A stretch of 8,518 bases of DNA. Source: an uncultured Porphyromonas sp. (GTDB taxonomy: Bacteria; Bacteroidota; Bacteroidia; Bacteroidales; Porphyromonadaceae). Location: positions 1-8,518 of the forward strand of contig URDQ01000071.1 of assembly GCA_900546675.1 (NCBI GenBank), read 5' to 3'. Made by a program: the position numbers and the translations under genes. Of this stretch, positions 1-8,113 are shown one piece after another (within the stretch, counting starts at the first letter, position 1; each line of letters starts with the position of its first letter). Below the pieces are notes generated by a model. The model saw only the letters and a list, made by a program, of their open reading frames with translations, was not told the origin of the DNA and did no database searches.

Positions 1-80
1 TACAAACCTACCCTTTTCTCTTTATCCTGCAAAACGTTTAGGACACTATTGGGTTTAAACGCATTTTAACCTCTCCCAGT
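1..80 (+). other. Upstream leader of the operon, possibly a decayed 5' end of gene 1
   Basis: No complete gene is visible here, and I find neither a convincing Bacteroidota promoter nor a Shine-Dalgarno sequence before the ATG at 81. Read in the frame of gene 1, positions 21-80 give F-I-L-Q-N-V, a TAG stop at 39-41, then D-T-I-G-F-K-R-I-L-T-S-P-S leading straight into the gene's M-Q-R-L-D. From memory, PLD-helicase homologues often begin with a 'FIDN..DT.G..LK.IL' stretch just before the 'LD.CVGYFNLRGW' strand, so these codons look like former coding sequence. That comparison is recall, not an alignment. No ATG, GTG or TTG occurs in this frame between the stop and position 81. Confidence 0.4.
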
Positions 81-3000
81 ATGCAGCGACTAGACTGCTG
101 TGTAGGGTACTTCAACCTTCGTGGCTGGGGACTCATCGAGGATCAGGTAGATGCTTTGTCAGGAGCTACTGTATGGGAAGACAATAAGAAGTACTTTAGG
201 CGTTGTCGTCTTTTGATCGGTATGCATCGACCCGAGGAGGAGTACATTCGTATGCTCTATGGCACCCATGGTACTCTACCAGATGCCAAGATGGTGCAGG
301 AGTGTAAGCGCAAGATAGCTCGAGACTTCAAGAAGCAACTCACCATTGGGCTACCCAGTCGTCAGGACGAGGTGACGCTACGTCGTCTCTCCCGTCAGCT
401 CCGTGAGGGGCGAGTCGTCGTCAAGCTTTACCTACGCGAGCCTTTGCATGCGAAGCTCTATGTCGCTTACAAGGATGACTACACCTGTCCTCGTGTATGC
501 GTCATGGGGAGTAGCAACCTGACCTATGCGGGGCTGACAAAGCAGGGAGAGCTCAATGCAGAGTTTGCCGACAAAGATGATACAGACAAGTTTGCCAATT
601 GGTTTGAAGATCGCTGGGAGGATCACTTCTGTATAGACATCTCTGAGGAGCTCATCAACGCCATAGACCACAGCTGGGCAGCCGAGCGAGAGACACCGCC
701 TTATTACATCTATCTCAAGGTTGCTTACCACCTCAGCGAGGAGGCTCGTAAGGGGCTCAAGGAGCTCACCATCACACACGAGTTTCGCAAGGAGCTGCTC
801 GACTTCCAGCAAAACGCTGTCAAGATAGCCACCCGCCACCTCAACAACGAGAAGCGTGGAGGAGCTATGATCGGCGATGTGGTCGGACTAGGCAAGACCA
901 TCACCGCCTGTGCTATTGCTAAGATCTATGAGATGAACTTCGAGGGTAGCACCCTCATCGTCTGCCCAGCCAGCCTGCAGACTATGTGGCAGCACTACAT
1001 CGACAAGTACGATCTCAAGGCAGATGTACTCTCTATGTCCAAGGCAATAGACCCAGACCACTCTAGACACTATCGACTAGTGATCATCGACGAGAGCCAC
1101 AACCTGCGCAATGGAGGCAAGAGATACCAAAACATACGAGCCCTCATTGAGCGTCAAGATTGCAAAGTGCTACTCCTCACGGCCACACCATATAATAAGG
1201 AGTACAAAGATCTCAGCACCCAGCTACGACTCTTCCTCAGTGAAGATCAAGACCTAGGCATACGCCCCGAGGAGTATATCCGCTCGCTAGGAGGAGAGCG
1301 CGCCTTTGCCGAGAGACACCCAGACATATTCGTCCGCAGCATCAAGGCGTTTGAGCAGAGCCCCCATATAGAGGACTGGAACGAACTCATGAAGCTCTTC
1401 CTAGTACGTCGCACACGCTCCTTTATCAAGAAATACTATGCCAAGGAAGCCCCCGATGGCAGACGATACCTAGAGATAGCCGGACAGCCACACTCTTACT
1501 TCCCCGAGAGACTACCTAAGTCGATCAAGTTCCCCACGGACCCAGACGACCAGTATAGTCGACTATACTCCGAGCAGATGATCGAACTCATGGAGCACCT
1601 CCAGCTACCACGCTATGGACTCAGTCAGTACATCAAGCCAGACAAGCGAGACAAGGCCTCGGCGGCAGATCGGCTGATTATAGACAATCTCTCCAAGGCG
1701 GGACAGCGCATGATGGGATTCTGTAGGAGTACCTTCTTCAAGAGGATAGACTCGAGTGGCTTCTCCTTCCTGCTGACACTCTACCGCCACCTCCTGCGCA
1801 ACTACCTGTACATATACGCTCTAGACAATAAGCTACCGCTACCCATCGGTGATGACAACGCACTCCCCGAGGAGTACAGCGAGGATATAGATAAAGACGA
1901 TGCTCTACTGGGCGAAGCACCAGATACCCCACCCGTCACAGGAGCTACGCTCGCCATACCTACTGATGCAGACTCCTATATGCAGCGGGCGCAAGAGCAC
2001 TACGATACCATACGAGAGCGCGGCAATGTCACATGGCTATCCTCCGAATACTTCAAGCAAACTCTTAAGGACAAGATACAGAGTGATTCACAGCTCATCA
2101 TACAGATGATCGAGCTATGCGGAGCGTGGCAGCAAGAGACTGACCAAAAGCTCAACGAACTCCATCGTCTACTCATCAGCTCAGAGCATAGAAATGACAA
2201 GGTTATCGTCTTCACGCAGTACAGCGACACAGCACACTACATCTACAATCAGCTGCGCAATCGAGGCATGACTCATGTCGGTGTCGCTACAGGTGATTCT
2301 GAGAATCCCTCTGCCATAGCGACCCTCTTCTCACCCATCAGCAATGACAAGGCAGACCTACCCCTCGACCAGCAGACACGTGTACTCATCGCCACAGACG
2401 TACTCTCTGAGGGGCACAACCTGCAGGATGCCCACGTTGTAGTCAATTACGACCTACCTTGGGCGATCATCAGACTCATACAGCGAGCCGGACGTGTAGA
2501 CCGTATCGGGCAGACGGCAGACAAGATCTACTGCTACTCATTCTTCCCCGCAGAGGGCGTAGAGAAGATCATCAAGCTACGAGAGCGACTCAACAGACGC
2601 ATCAACCAAAACGCCGACATCGTGGGCAGTGACGAGCAGTTTTTCGAAGGCAACGAGCAGAACCTACGAGACATGTACAACGAGCGTAGCGGCATACTCG
2701 ACGGCGAGGACGACGAGGAGACCGATGTAGACCTCACCTCACAAGCTTACGAGATATGGAAAGCTGCCATCGAGGCCGACCCCACACTGGAGCAGACGAT
2801 ACCTAATTTGGAGAACCTCCTCTACAGCACCAAGAGCTCCGAGGGCGACCACACGGAGGGCGTCATTACCTACGCTCGCACCGCTAGTGACTACGACATA
2901 CTCACCTACCTAGATCAGGAGGGTCATGTCATCACCCAGTCGCAGAAGCGTATCTTGGAGGCACTCCGCTGTAAGGCAGACACCCCCTCCGTAGAGCCTC

Positions 3001-3407
3001 TCGAGCTGCATCACCAGCTAGTCCAGCAGACCGTGCAGATGCTCGATGAGCAGGATAGCGGTGCCGCTACCTCTGGCACTCTCGGCGGACGCTTTAGTAC
3101 GCGCTATCGCATCTACATGCTACTGAGCGACTATATTAAGAAGCATAGCCATGATCAGTCCTACACCAAGAAAGTAGAGGATCAGATCAAGATCGCCATA
3201 GATCAGGTGTACAACTATCCGCTACGAGAGCAGACCAAGCTCACCTTAGGGCGTATGCTACGATCCGATAGGCTCTCGGCAGGCGACATCGTAAAGGATA
3301 TACTAGAGATGAGCCGTGAGGGCGTCTTCTGTCGCATCGACGAGGAGAGCGCACAGCATAGAGACAACACCATCATCTGCTCACTAGGTATCAGAGACAA
3401 TCATTAA
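81..3407 (+). CDS. PLD-type nuclease fused to SNF2/SF2 helicase (restriction/defence protein)
   Basis: Probably the DNA-cleaving motor of the locus: an ATP-driven double-stranded DNA translocase carrying its own nuclease, acting on foreign DNA in the cytoplasm. Residues 1-190 form a PLD-like domain: 'CVGYFNLRGW' near the start, H123-A-K125 and G143-S-S-N146. The aspartate usual five residues after the HxK lysine is Y130 here, with D132/D133 nearby. There is one HxK motif per chain, so a dimer would be needed for a full active site. The helicase follows: Walker A G265-D-V-V-G-L-G-K272-T, DESH 337-340, TATP 367-370, a family-like 'LVRRTRS' segment from 441, lobe 2 with VIVFTQ 708-713, ATD 771-773 and motif VI QRAGRVDRIGQ 801-811. 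Residues about 870-1108 are acidic and unassigned. ATG 81 is the first usable start, but it leaves only two residues before the conserved RLD strand, so the N-terminus may be short. The stop lies 15 bases before the methylase. Function is inferred from domains. Confidence 0.9.
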   Translation: MQRLDCCVGYFNLRGWGLIEDQVDALSGATVWEDNKKYFRRCRLLIGMHRPEEEYIRMLYGTHGTLPDAKMVQECKRKIARDFKKQLTIGLPSRQDEVTLRRLSRQLREGRVVVKLYLREPLHAKLYVAYKDDYTCPRVCVMGSSNLTYAGLTKQGELNAEFADKDDTDKFANWFEDRWEDHFCIDISEELINAIDHSWAAERETPPYYIYLKVAYHLSEEARKGLKELTITHEFRKELLDFQQNAVKIATRHLNNEKRGGAMIGDVVGLGKTITACAIAKIYEMNFEGSTLIVCPASLQTMWQHYIDKYDLKADVLSMSKAIDPDHSRHYRLVIIDESHNLRNGGKRYQNIRALIERQDCKVLLLTATPYNKEYKDLSTQLRLFLSEDQDLGIRPEEYIRSLGGERAFAERHPDIFVRSIKAFEQSPHIEDWNELMKLFLVRRTRSFIKKYYAKEAPDGRRYLEIAGQPHSYFPERLPKSIKFPTDPDDQYSRLYSEQMIELMEHLQLPRYGLSQYIKPDKRDKASAADRLIIDNLSKAGQRMMGFCRSTFFKRIDSSGFSFLLTLYRHLLRNYLYIYALDNKLPLPIGDDNALPEEYSEDIDKDDALLGEAPDTPPVTGATLAIPTDADSYMQRAQEHYDTIRERGNVTWLSSEYFKQTLKDKIQSDSQLIIQMIELCGAWQQETDQKLNELHRLLISSEHRNDKVIVFTQYSDTAHYIYNQLRNRGMTHVGVATGDSENPSAIATLFSPISNDKADLPLDQQTRVLIATDVLSEGHNLQDAHVVVNYDLPWAIIRLIQRAGRVDRIGQTADKIYCYSFFPAEGVEKIIKLRERLNRRINQNADIVGSDEQFFEGNEQNLRDMYNERSGILDGEDDEETDVDLTSQAYEIWKAAIEADPTLEQTIPNLENLLYSTKSSEGDHTEGVITYARTASDYDILTYLDQEGHVITQSQKRILEALRCKADTPSVEPLELHHQLVQQTVQMLDEQDSGAATSGTLGGRFSTRYRIYMLLSDYIKKHSHDQSYTKKVEDQIKIAIDQVYNYPLREQTKLTLGRMLRSDRLSAGDIVKDILEMSREGVFCRIDEESAQHRDNTIICSLGIRDNH

Positions 3408-3422
3408 ACCCACGCAAACGGT

Positions 3423-6400
3423 ATGAACAAAGCAACCTTCAAGGCATTACTACGACAGGGCAACCTCCGAGAGATGTTTATCTCCGAGATGGGGTGGAAC
3501 AACTATCCAGGCACCGCCTCACTCCCCGTCATACGTATAGATGAGCATGCGTATCACTTTACGACCATCGCTGAGCGCAGTGGGCTACAGGTTCTCGAGT
3601 GTATCGTCGCAGAGATACCCACACCAGCTCTCTGTAGGCGTATAGATGTACGGCTACGACGCATAGCGCAGGACTATATAGCCATCTATAGGCTACAAGA
3701 TAGCGAGCATCATCAGTGGGTCACACCCGTCAGGAAGGTCGACAAGCGAGACATCGTCACCATCGAGTACGCTACCGTCGAGCAGGCAGACTTCCTCTAC
3801 GAGAAGATCCAGGGACTCGTCTTCGGACTCGAGGAGGTGACCACCATCGTAGATGTACAGCAACGCATACAGCAGACCTTTGCCGTCAATAGTGAGCGCA
3901 TAACCAAGGACTTCTATCGTGGGTTTAGGAAGGAGCATCACGAATTCGTCGGCTTTATCACCGGCATCGATGATCAGATAGGGGAGCGGGACAATCGCAA
4001 TAAGCAGTGGTACGCCTCCGTCATGCTCAATCGACTCATGTTTTGCTACTTCATACAGAAGAAAGGCTTCCTAGACCAAGACACCGACTATCTCAATAAC
4101 AAGCTACGCTGGTGTCAGGAGCAGCATGGCGAGGGACAGTTTTACAGGAGCTTCTATCGAGACTTCCTCGTGCATCTCTTTCGTGATGGACTCAATAGAC
4201 CCGGCCATGATCCCCACTTTGAGGAGCGCTTCGGGCGCATACCCTATCTCAATGGTGGTATGTTTGACCTGCATCAGATAGAGCGTGACTATCAGGAGAT
4301 AGATATAGCCGACGAAGCCTTCGAGCGACTCTTTAAGTTCTTCGATCAGTGGCGCTGGCACCTAGACACACGCATCTCAGCCACAGGACGAGACATCAAC
4401 CCCGACGTGCTGGGATACATCTTTGAGCAGTATATCAACGATCGTGCTCAGATGGGTGCCTACTATACTAAGGAGGATATCACCGAGTATATCGGGCGAA
4501 ACTGCATCCTCCCTTATCTCCTCGACAAGGTCAGCCACAGCACTCAGGAGATGCGCACCCTCTTTGCTCCACAAGGTGCCGTCTGGCAGATGCTGCAGGC
4601 GGGAGGCGAGCGCTACCTCTTTGCTGCAGCACGGCATGGCTATACCTCAGATTGGCGGGAGCAGATACCACCAGAGGTAGCACAGGGACTAGACACCACA
4701 CAGCCACACCTACTCGAGCGACGTGCTGAGTGGAATAGCCCCACACCTGCCACTTGGGGACTACCCACCGAGATATGGCGTGAGACCATCGAGAGACTAC
4801 AGCACTGCGACGAGACCCTCGCTAAGATCCAGAGCGGAGAGATACACGAGGCAAACGACTTCATCACCTACAATCTCGATATACGCACCTTCGTACAGGA
4901 TCTCCTCGAGCAGACCGAGAGTCATCGTCTCATAGCCCACTGCTACAAGGCACTCCGTGAGGTTACTATACTAGACCCTACCTGCGGGTCGGGCGCCTTC
5001 CTCTTTGCTGCGATGAATATCCTAGAGCCGCTCTACGAGACCTGCATCAGTCGTATGGAGAGCTTCCACAGCGAGCATGAGCAGCTCTTCGTCGATGAGC
5101 TGGGCGAGATAGAGAGCCGCTACCGATCCAATATCCAGTACTTCATCTACAAGAGCATCATCCTGCGCAACCTCTATGGCGTAGACATCATGGCAGAGGC
5201 TGTCGAGATAGCCAAGCTACGACTCTTCCTCAAGATGGTAGCCGTCGTAGAGGTTGACCAGCGAGCAGACAATCTCGGGCTAGACCCGCTCCCCGATATC
5301 GACTTCAACATCCGCTGTGGCAATACGCTCGTCGGCTACGCTAGTGAGGATGAGATCTTCCAAGCTTATAGTTTCCACATCTTCACTGGTGCCGAGTATG
5401 AGCAGCTCGCCAAGACCGAGATGCAAAAGGTCTCTATGGCTTATAGACGCTTTAGAGATATACAGCTCACGCAGCAGGAGGATATGGAGTCCTTTGTCAC
5501 GGCAAAGGTGGAGCTCCGTGAGCGTCTAGCCTCCTTCAACGACTTACTGCACCACCAACTCTTTATGGCGACTATGAACGTTGCGGTGGCAGACTACGAC
5601 CGTTGGCTTGCTGACTATCAACCCTTCCACTGGATCGCAGAGTATTACGAGATCATCGCTGAGCATGGAGGTTTTGACGTCATCATCGGCAATCCGCCTT
5701 ATGTGGTATACAACAAGAAAGACTCAAAGACAAAGTTGTCCGTATCCGACCAGTACAAGCTAGAAGGGTATAAGACCATAAAGTGTAACAACCTCTACGG
5801 CTTCTGCATTGAACGATCGCTCTCTATTCTAAATGAAAGCAAGAGATTCGGAATGATTGTTCCTTTGTCGCTCTCCTCTGCAGATAATATGTCATCAGTT
5901 CGAGATCTCCTTGTGGAGAACTTCCTATGCTATGTCAGTTCTTATGAGATAAGACCTGCCAAGCTATTTGATGGTGGAGGGGGCGCAGAGCAGCGACTGA
6001 ACATCTTCATCGTGGCAAGTGCAGATGCCCAGACAGCACAACTCCAGTCCACTGGTGTTAGGAGGTGGAAGTCTGAGACTCGCAATCAGCTGTTTCAAAC
6101 AATCTACTATACAAAGTCTATTCACCTTGATCGATTCTGGAGGTTCTCAAATCAGATGGAGATAGAGATCTCTAAGAAGATCTCTCAAGATAGACCTATA
6201 CTATATGAAGTAAGCTCTGCAAAGACGGACTATAAGCTACATTATCGCTCTGCTGGACTGAGATATTGGATTATATTTCTACTCAATGGCTTTGGGACAG
6301 AGTCAGCCAGCAATACATACGCTTGCTTCACGAAAAGTAGTGTTGTCCCTTACTTTACAGCAGCTCTGAACTCTAATCTATTCTGGTGGTACTACGCTAC

Positions 6401-6725
6401 CAACTTCGACATGTTTAACTTGTCAAAGAGTAACATCTTGGAGTTTACACTTTCTTATGATGAGACGATACAGCTTGATAAGCTTGCTCGAGATTTGGAA
6501 GATGATATGAATCGAAACAAGGTTGCATCGAAGGTCAATAAGCGAGATGGAACAGTCAATGAGACCTTTGAGTATCAAAAGAAGCTCTCCAAGCCGATCA
6601 TTGATGAGATAGACAAGGTCTTGGCGGAGCATTACGGCTTTACCGAAGAGGAGCTAGACTTCATCATCAACTACGATATCAAGTATCGTATGGGCGATGA
6701 GCTACAAGCAGACAGAGACGAATAA
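3423..6725 (+). CDS. Eco57I/PglX-like N6-adenine DNA methyltransferase
   Basis: Expected to transfer a methyl group from S-adenosylmethionine to adenine N6 in a specific DNA site, protecting self DNA. Residues 1-340 are a helical N-terminal region with 'ISEMGW' near residue 20 and a stretch of the 'LNRLMFCYFIQKKGFL' type; I see no PD-(D/E)XK or HKD nuclease motif in it. The catalytic domain follows: GAYYTK 345-350 (motif X-like), motif I D518-P-T-C-G-S-G524-A-F, NLYGVD 583-588 (acidic residue likely contacting AdoMet ribose), IRCGNTL 630-636, and motif IV N757-P-P-Y760, typical of N6-adenine methylases. Residues about 770-1060 should be the target-recognition region; its DNA is AT-richer than the rest of the gene. 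The tail 'LDFIINYDIKYRMG' is typical of this group. The length of 1100 residues fits standalone Eco57I-type or PglX-like methylases. The ATG lies 15 bases after gene 1, implying co-transcription. The sequence recognised cannot be read from the protein. Confidence 0.93.
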   Translation: MNKATFKALLRQGNLREMFISEMGWNNYPGTASLPVIRIDEHAYHFTTIAERSGLQVLECIVAEIPTPALCRRIDVRLRRIAQDYIAIYRLQDSEHHQWVTPVRKVDKRDIVTIEYATVEQADFLYEKIQGLVFGLEEVTTIVDVQQRIQQTFAVNSERITKDFYRGFRKEHHEFVGFITGIDDQIGERDNRNKQWYASVMLNRLMFCYFIQKKGFLDQDTDYLNNKLRWCQEQHGEGQFYRSFYRDFLVHLFRDGLNRPGHDPHFEERFGRIPYLNGGMFDLHQIERDYQEIDIADEAFERLFKFFDQWRWHLDTRISATGRDINPDVLGYIFEQYINDRAQMGAYYTKEDITEYIGRNCILPYLLDKVSHSTQEMRTLFAPQGAVWQMLQAGGERYLFAAARHGYTSDWREQIPPEVAQGLDTTQPHLLERRAEWNSPTPATWGLPTEIWRETIERLQHCDETLAKIQSGEIHEANDFITYNLDIRTFVQDLLEQTESHRLIAHCYKALREVTILDPTCGSGAFLFAAMNILEPLYETCISRMESFHSEHEQLFVDELGEIESRYRSNIQYFIYKSIILRNLYGVDIMAEAVEIAKLRLFLKMVAVVEVDQRADNLGLDPLPDIDFNIRCGNTLVGYASEDEIFQAYSFHIFTGAEYEQLAKTEMQKVSMAYRRFRDIQLTQQEDMESFVTAKVELRERLASFNDLLHHQLFMATMNVAVADYDRWLADYQPFHWIAEYYEIIAEHGGFDVIIGNPPYVVYNKKDSKTKLSVSDQYKLEGYKTIKCNNLYGFCIERSLSILNESKRFGMIVPLSLSSADNMSSVRDLLVENFLCYVSSYEIRPAKLFDGGGGAEQRLNIFIVASADAQTAQLQSTGVRRWKSETRNQLFQTIYYTKSIHLDRFWRFSNQMEIEISKKISQDRPILYEVSSAKTDYKLHYRSAGLRYWIIFLLNGFGTESASNTYACFTKSSVVPYFTAALNSNLFWWYYATNFDMFNLSKSNILEFTLSYDETIQLDKLARDLEDDMNRNKVASKVNKRDGTVNETFEYQKKLSKPIIDEIDKVLAEHYGFTEEELDFIINYDIKYRMGDELQADRDE
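5700..6600 (+). other. AT-richer segment coding the methylase target-recognition region
   Basis: Within gene 2 the base composition changes soon after the NPPY motif. Hand counts of sixty-base lines starting at 5101, 5161 and 5221 give 48, 55 and 57% GC. Lines starting at 5821, 5881, 6181 and 6241 give 40, 40, 38 and 40%. Codon use shifts too, from CTC/CTA and GAC-rich to more AAT, TTT and ATT. The segment corresponds to the expected specificity domain. Boundaries are approximate. Confidence 0.6.
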
Positions 6726-6749
6726 CAATCTATCAAACTATATACAGCT

Positions 6750-7388
6750 ATGTCAGAACTAAGTGACTTATACAAGACAAGAGATACGCTACTCAGCCTA
6801 GGAGAGGCTCTGCCAGAGACGGTAGAAGAGCGTATCCGTCTGCTGGAGGAGCAGGAGATCCAAGAGCAGATACAACCACTCATTGCTCAGGCACTTGAGT
6901 CTGTGCTACAGCCCATAAAGCGTGAGTTGTGGCTCGATATATCTGTGTGCTATATCCCTGAGGAGCCTATCTCCATACAGATAGCCTCTCAGAAAGCCCC
7001 TGATGAGACACCTCAGGAAGAACCCTCAACGACTAAGACCCGAAAGCCTAGAGCGAAATCCCCGCAGATGATTGTCCGCTTTCCTAATGGACGGGTCATA
7101 GCGGGATTGAGCGGAAGGGATACTTTCGTGGAGACTGTCAAGATAATAGGTGTAGAGGAAGTGCGTAAGGTATCCGAACGTGAGGCGTTTACTTGCTGTA
7201 GAATGCCACTGATTAGTAAACAGCGTGCTATGAAATCTGCGTACAGGAAAGCTCAGAAACCTCTTGGAGGAGGTTGGTTCCTAATGACCAACTGTAGCAA
7301 TGAGTCTAAGAAGAAGTTTATTGACCGCATATCGGATGCGCTAGGCTTGGGGCTAGAGGTTGATCTAGAGTATGCGCTAAAAGAGTGA
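6750..7388 (+). CDS. Uncharacterised operon protein with C-terminal restriction-associated domain
   Basis: I cannot assign a named family. Residues 1-60 are a charged, Glu-rich helical segment ('LGEALPETVEERIRLLEEQE' region) that could form a coiled coil or docking helix. A short beta-like stretch (LWLDISVCYIP, 60-70) follows, then a low-complexity Pro/Glu/Thr to Lys/Arg linker (about 82-106, including KTRKPRAK), then a compact domain from M107 to the end with 'VRFPNGRVI', 'DTFVETVKIIGVEEV', 'GGGWFLMTN' and 'KKKFIDRISDALGLGLEVDL'. From memory, similar C-terminal domains ('FPDGTVI..TFV.TI..IG.EKV', then '..YYI.T.SS...K') occur in small proteins next to restriction-modification genes, so a DNA-binding or subunit-bridging role is plausible but unproven. 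There is no signal peptide or membrane segment. ATG 6750 follows gene 2 by 24 bases and no competing start looks better. Confidence 0.85.
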   Translation: MSELSDLYKTRDTLLSLGEALPETVEERIRLLEEQEIQEQIQPLIAQALESVLQPIKRELWLDISVCYIPEEPISIQIASQKAPDETPQEEPSTTKTRKPRAKSPQMIVRFPNGRVIAGLSGRDTFVETVKIIGVEEVRKVSEREAFTCCRMPLISKQRAMKSAYRKAQKPLGGGWFLMTNCSNESKKKFIDRISDALGLGLEVDLEYALKE

Positions 7389-7403
7389 CCTAGCTGAGTG
7401 AGG

Positions 7404-7859
7404 ATGCCAGTCGCTTACCTAGGCAATAAGTCGCTACTCGAGGGGACGACCGTGGGCTTCCTCTCGTCACGTCACGTGTCTAGTGGGGCCGTGCTACGCT
7501 GCTACGACTGGGCGACAGATGTGGCTGGCACGGTCGGTGCCGTGGTGAGTGGCTTTCACGCTGACATAGAGCGAGACGTGCTGCGACTCCTCCTCCAGCA
7601 GGAGCAACCAGTCATCATGGTCCTAGCACGTGCGCTCTACAAGGAGCTACCCACGGAGCTTCACGCACCGCTCGATGCGGGGCGACTGCTATGTATCTCT
7701 ACGGCACCACGGGCTGTGCGTGTGGGGCGGAGTGCTGCGCTCTACCGCAATGAGTACATAGCAGAGCTAGCTGACAGACTAGTCTTCGGATATATAAGCC
7801 CCGAGAGTGCACTGGCACAGCTGTACGACCAGTACCGCGACAAGGCGCAGCTCCTGTGA
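7404..7859 (+). CDS. DprA/Smf-like Rossmann (SLOG-type) protein
   Basis: A 151-residue, single-domain relative of DNA-processing protein DprA, not the full-length transformation protein, which is typically about 300-400 residues. Motifs matching the DprA order are: GFLSSRHVSSGA at 18-29 (like the 'GSR..T..G' loop), VVSGFHADIERDVL at 47-60 (like 'VVSGLA.GID'), PVIMVLARALYKELP at 69-83, GRLLCIST at 93-100, and RNEYIAELADRLVFGYISP at 115-133 (like 'RNRIIAGLS'). Known SLOG domains bind nucleotides or nucleic acid; here it may bind single-stranded DNA exposed by the helicase, or a nucleotide signal. That is inference from fold and neighbours. No winged-helix C-terminus is present. A GTG at 7398 is in frame two codons upstream; I chose the ATG at 7404, which leaves 15 bases after gene 3. 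It is the last gene of the apparent operon. Confidence 0.82.
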   Translation: MPVAYLGNKSLLEGTTVGFLSSRHVSSGAVLRCYDWATDVAGTVGAVVSGFHADIERDVLRLLLQQEQPVIMVLARALYKELPTELHAPLDAGRLLCISTAPRAVRVGRSAALYRNEYIAELADRLVFGYISPESALAQLYDQYRDKAQLL

Positions 7860-7927
7860 CACCCATCGTCGTAACGCTGTAACCTGTAACGATATGTATG
7901 GACGTCGTGACGTGTAACCCGCTGTAG

Positions 7928-7948
7928 GGACGCACGGCTCGTGCGTCC
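7928..7948. terminator. Hairpin with 9-bp perfect stem, possible operon terminator
   Basis: GGACGCACG and CGTGCGTCC flank a GCT loop. It begins 69 bases after the stop of the last gene. There is no following T-run, so it is not a classical intrinsic terminator; it may instead stabilise a 3' end or be only a repeat palindrome. Confidence 0.4.
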
Positions 7949-7983
7949 GTCTCCGTTAAAACCCTGACGCTGTAACCTTTGAC

Positions 7984-8014
7984 ACAACGGACGCACGGCT
8001 CGTGCGTCCGTTGT
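7984..8014. terminator. Strong hairpin with 14-bp perfect stem, possible bidirectional terminator
   Basis: Arms 7984-7997 and 8001-8014 are perfectly complementary around a GCT loop. The core is the same as in the hairpin at 7928-7948, extended outward by ACAAC/GTTGT. It is the strongest fold I find in the window. No poly-T tract follows on either strand, so termination is only a suggestion. Confidence 0.5.
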
Positions 8015-8044
8015 AGTACATCCGTGACGTGTGACGATATGTAG

Positions 8045-8078
8045 GGACGCACGGATAGTATCTAGTGGGAGGGCGTCC
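8045..8078. repeat. Variant repeat hairpin, 6-bp stem with replaced apical part
   Basis: GGACGC at 8045-8050 pairs with GCGTCC at 8073-8078. The tip seen in the upstream copies (ACG-GCT-CGT) is replaced by a 22-base segment ending in GTGGGAGG. The flank GTTGTAGTACA matches the neighbouring units. Confidence 0.55.
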
Positions 8079-8113
8079 GTTGTAGTACATCCGTGACGTG
8101 TAACCCGCTGTAG

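Noticed and set aside
1..80. Promoter for the operon
   Set aside because: I found no convincing TAnnTTTG-type Bacteroidota promoter, and the stretch looks like former coding sequence. The true promoter may lie outside the window.
432..839. Minus-strand 135-codon frame inside gene 1
   Set aside because: Lies wholly opposite the conserved PLD and linker coding sequence; a shadow frame.
3408..3422. Shine-Dalgarno site before gene 2
   Set aside because: The 15-base gap has no AGGAGG-like sequence, as is common in Bacteroidota.
7699..8052. Minus-strand 117-codon frame overlapping gene 4 and the hairpin array
   Set aside because: Antisense to a well-supported gene and composed of repeat translation. 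No domain.
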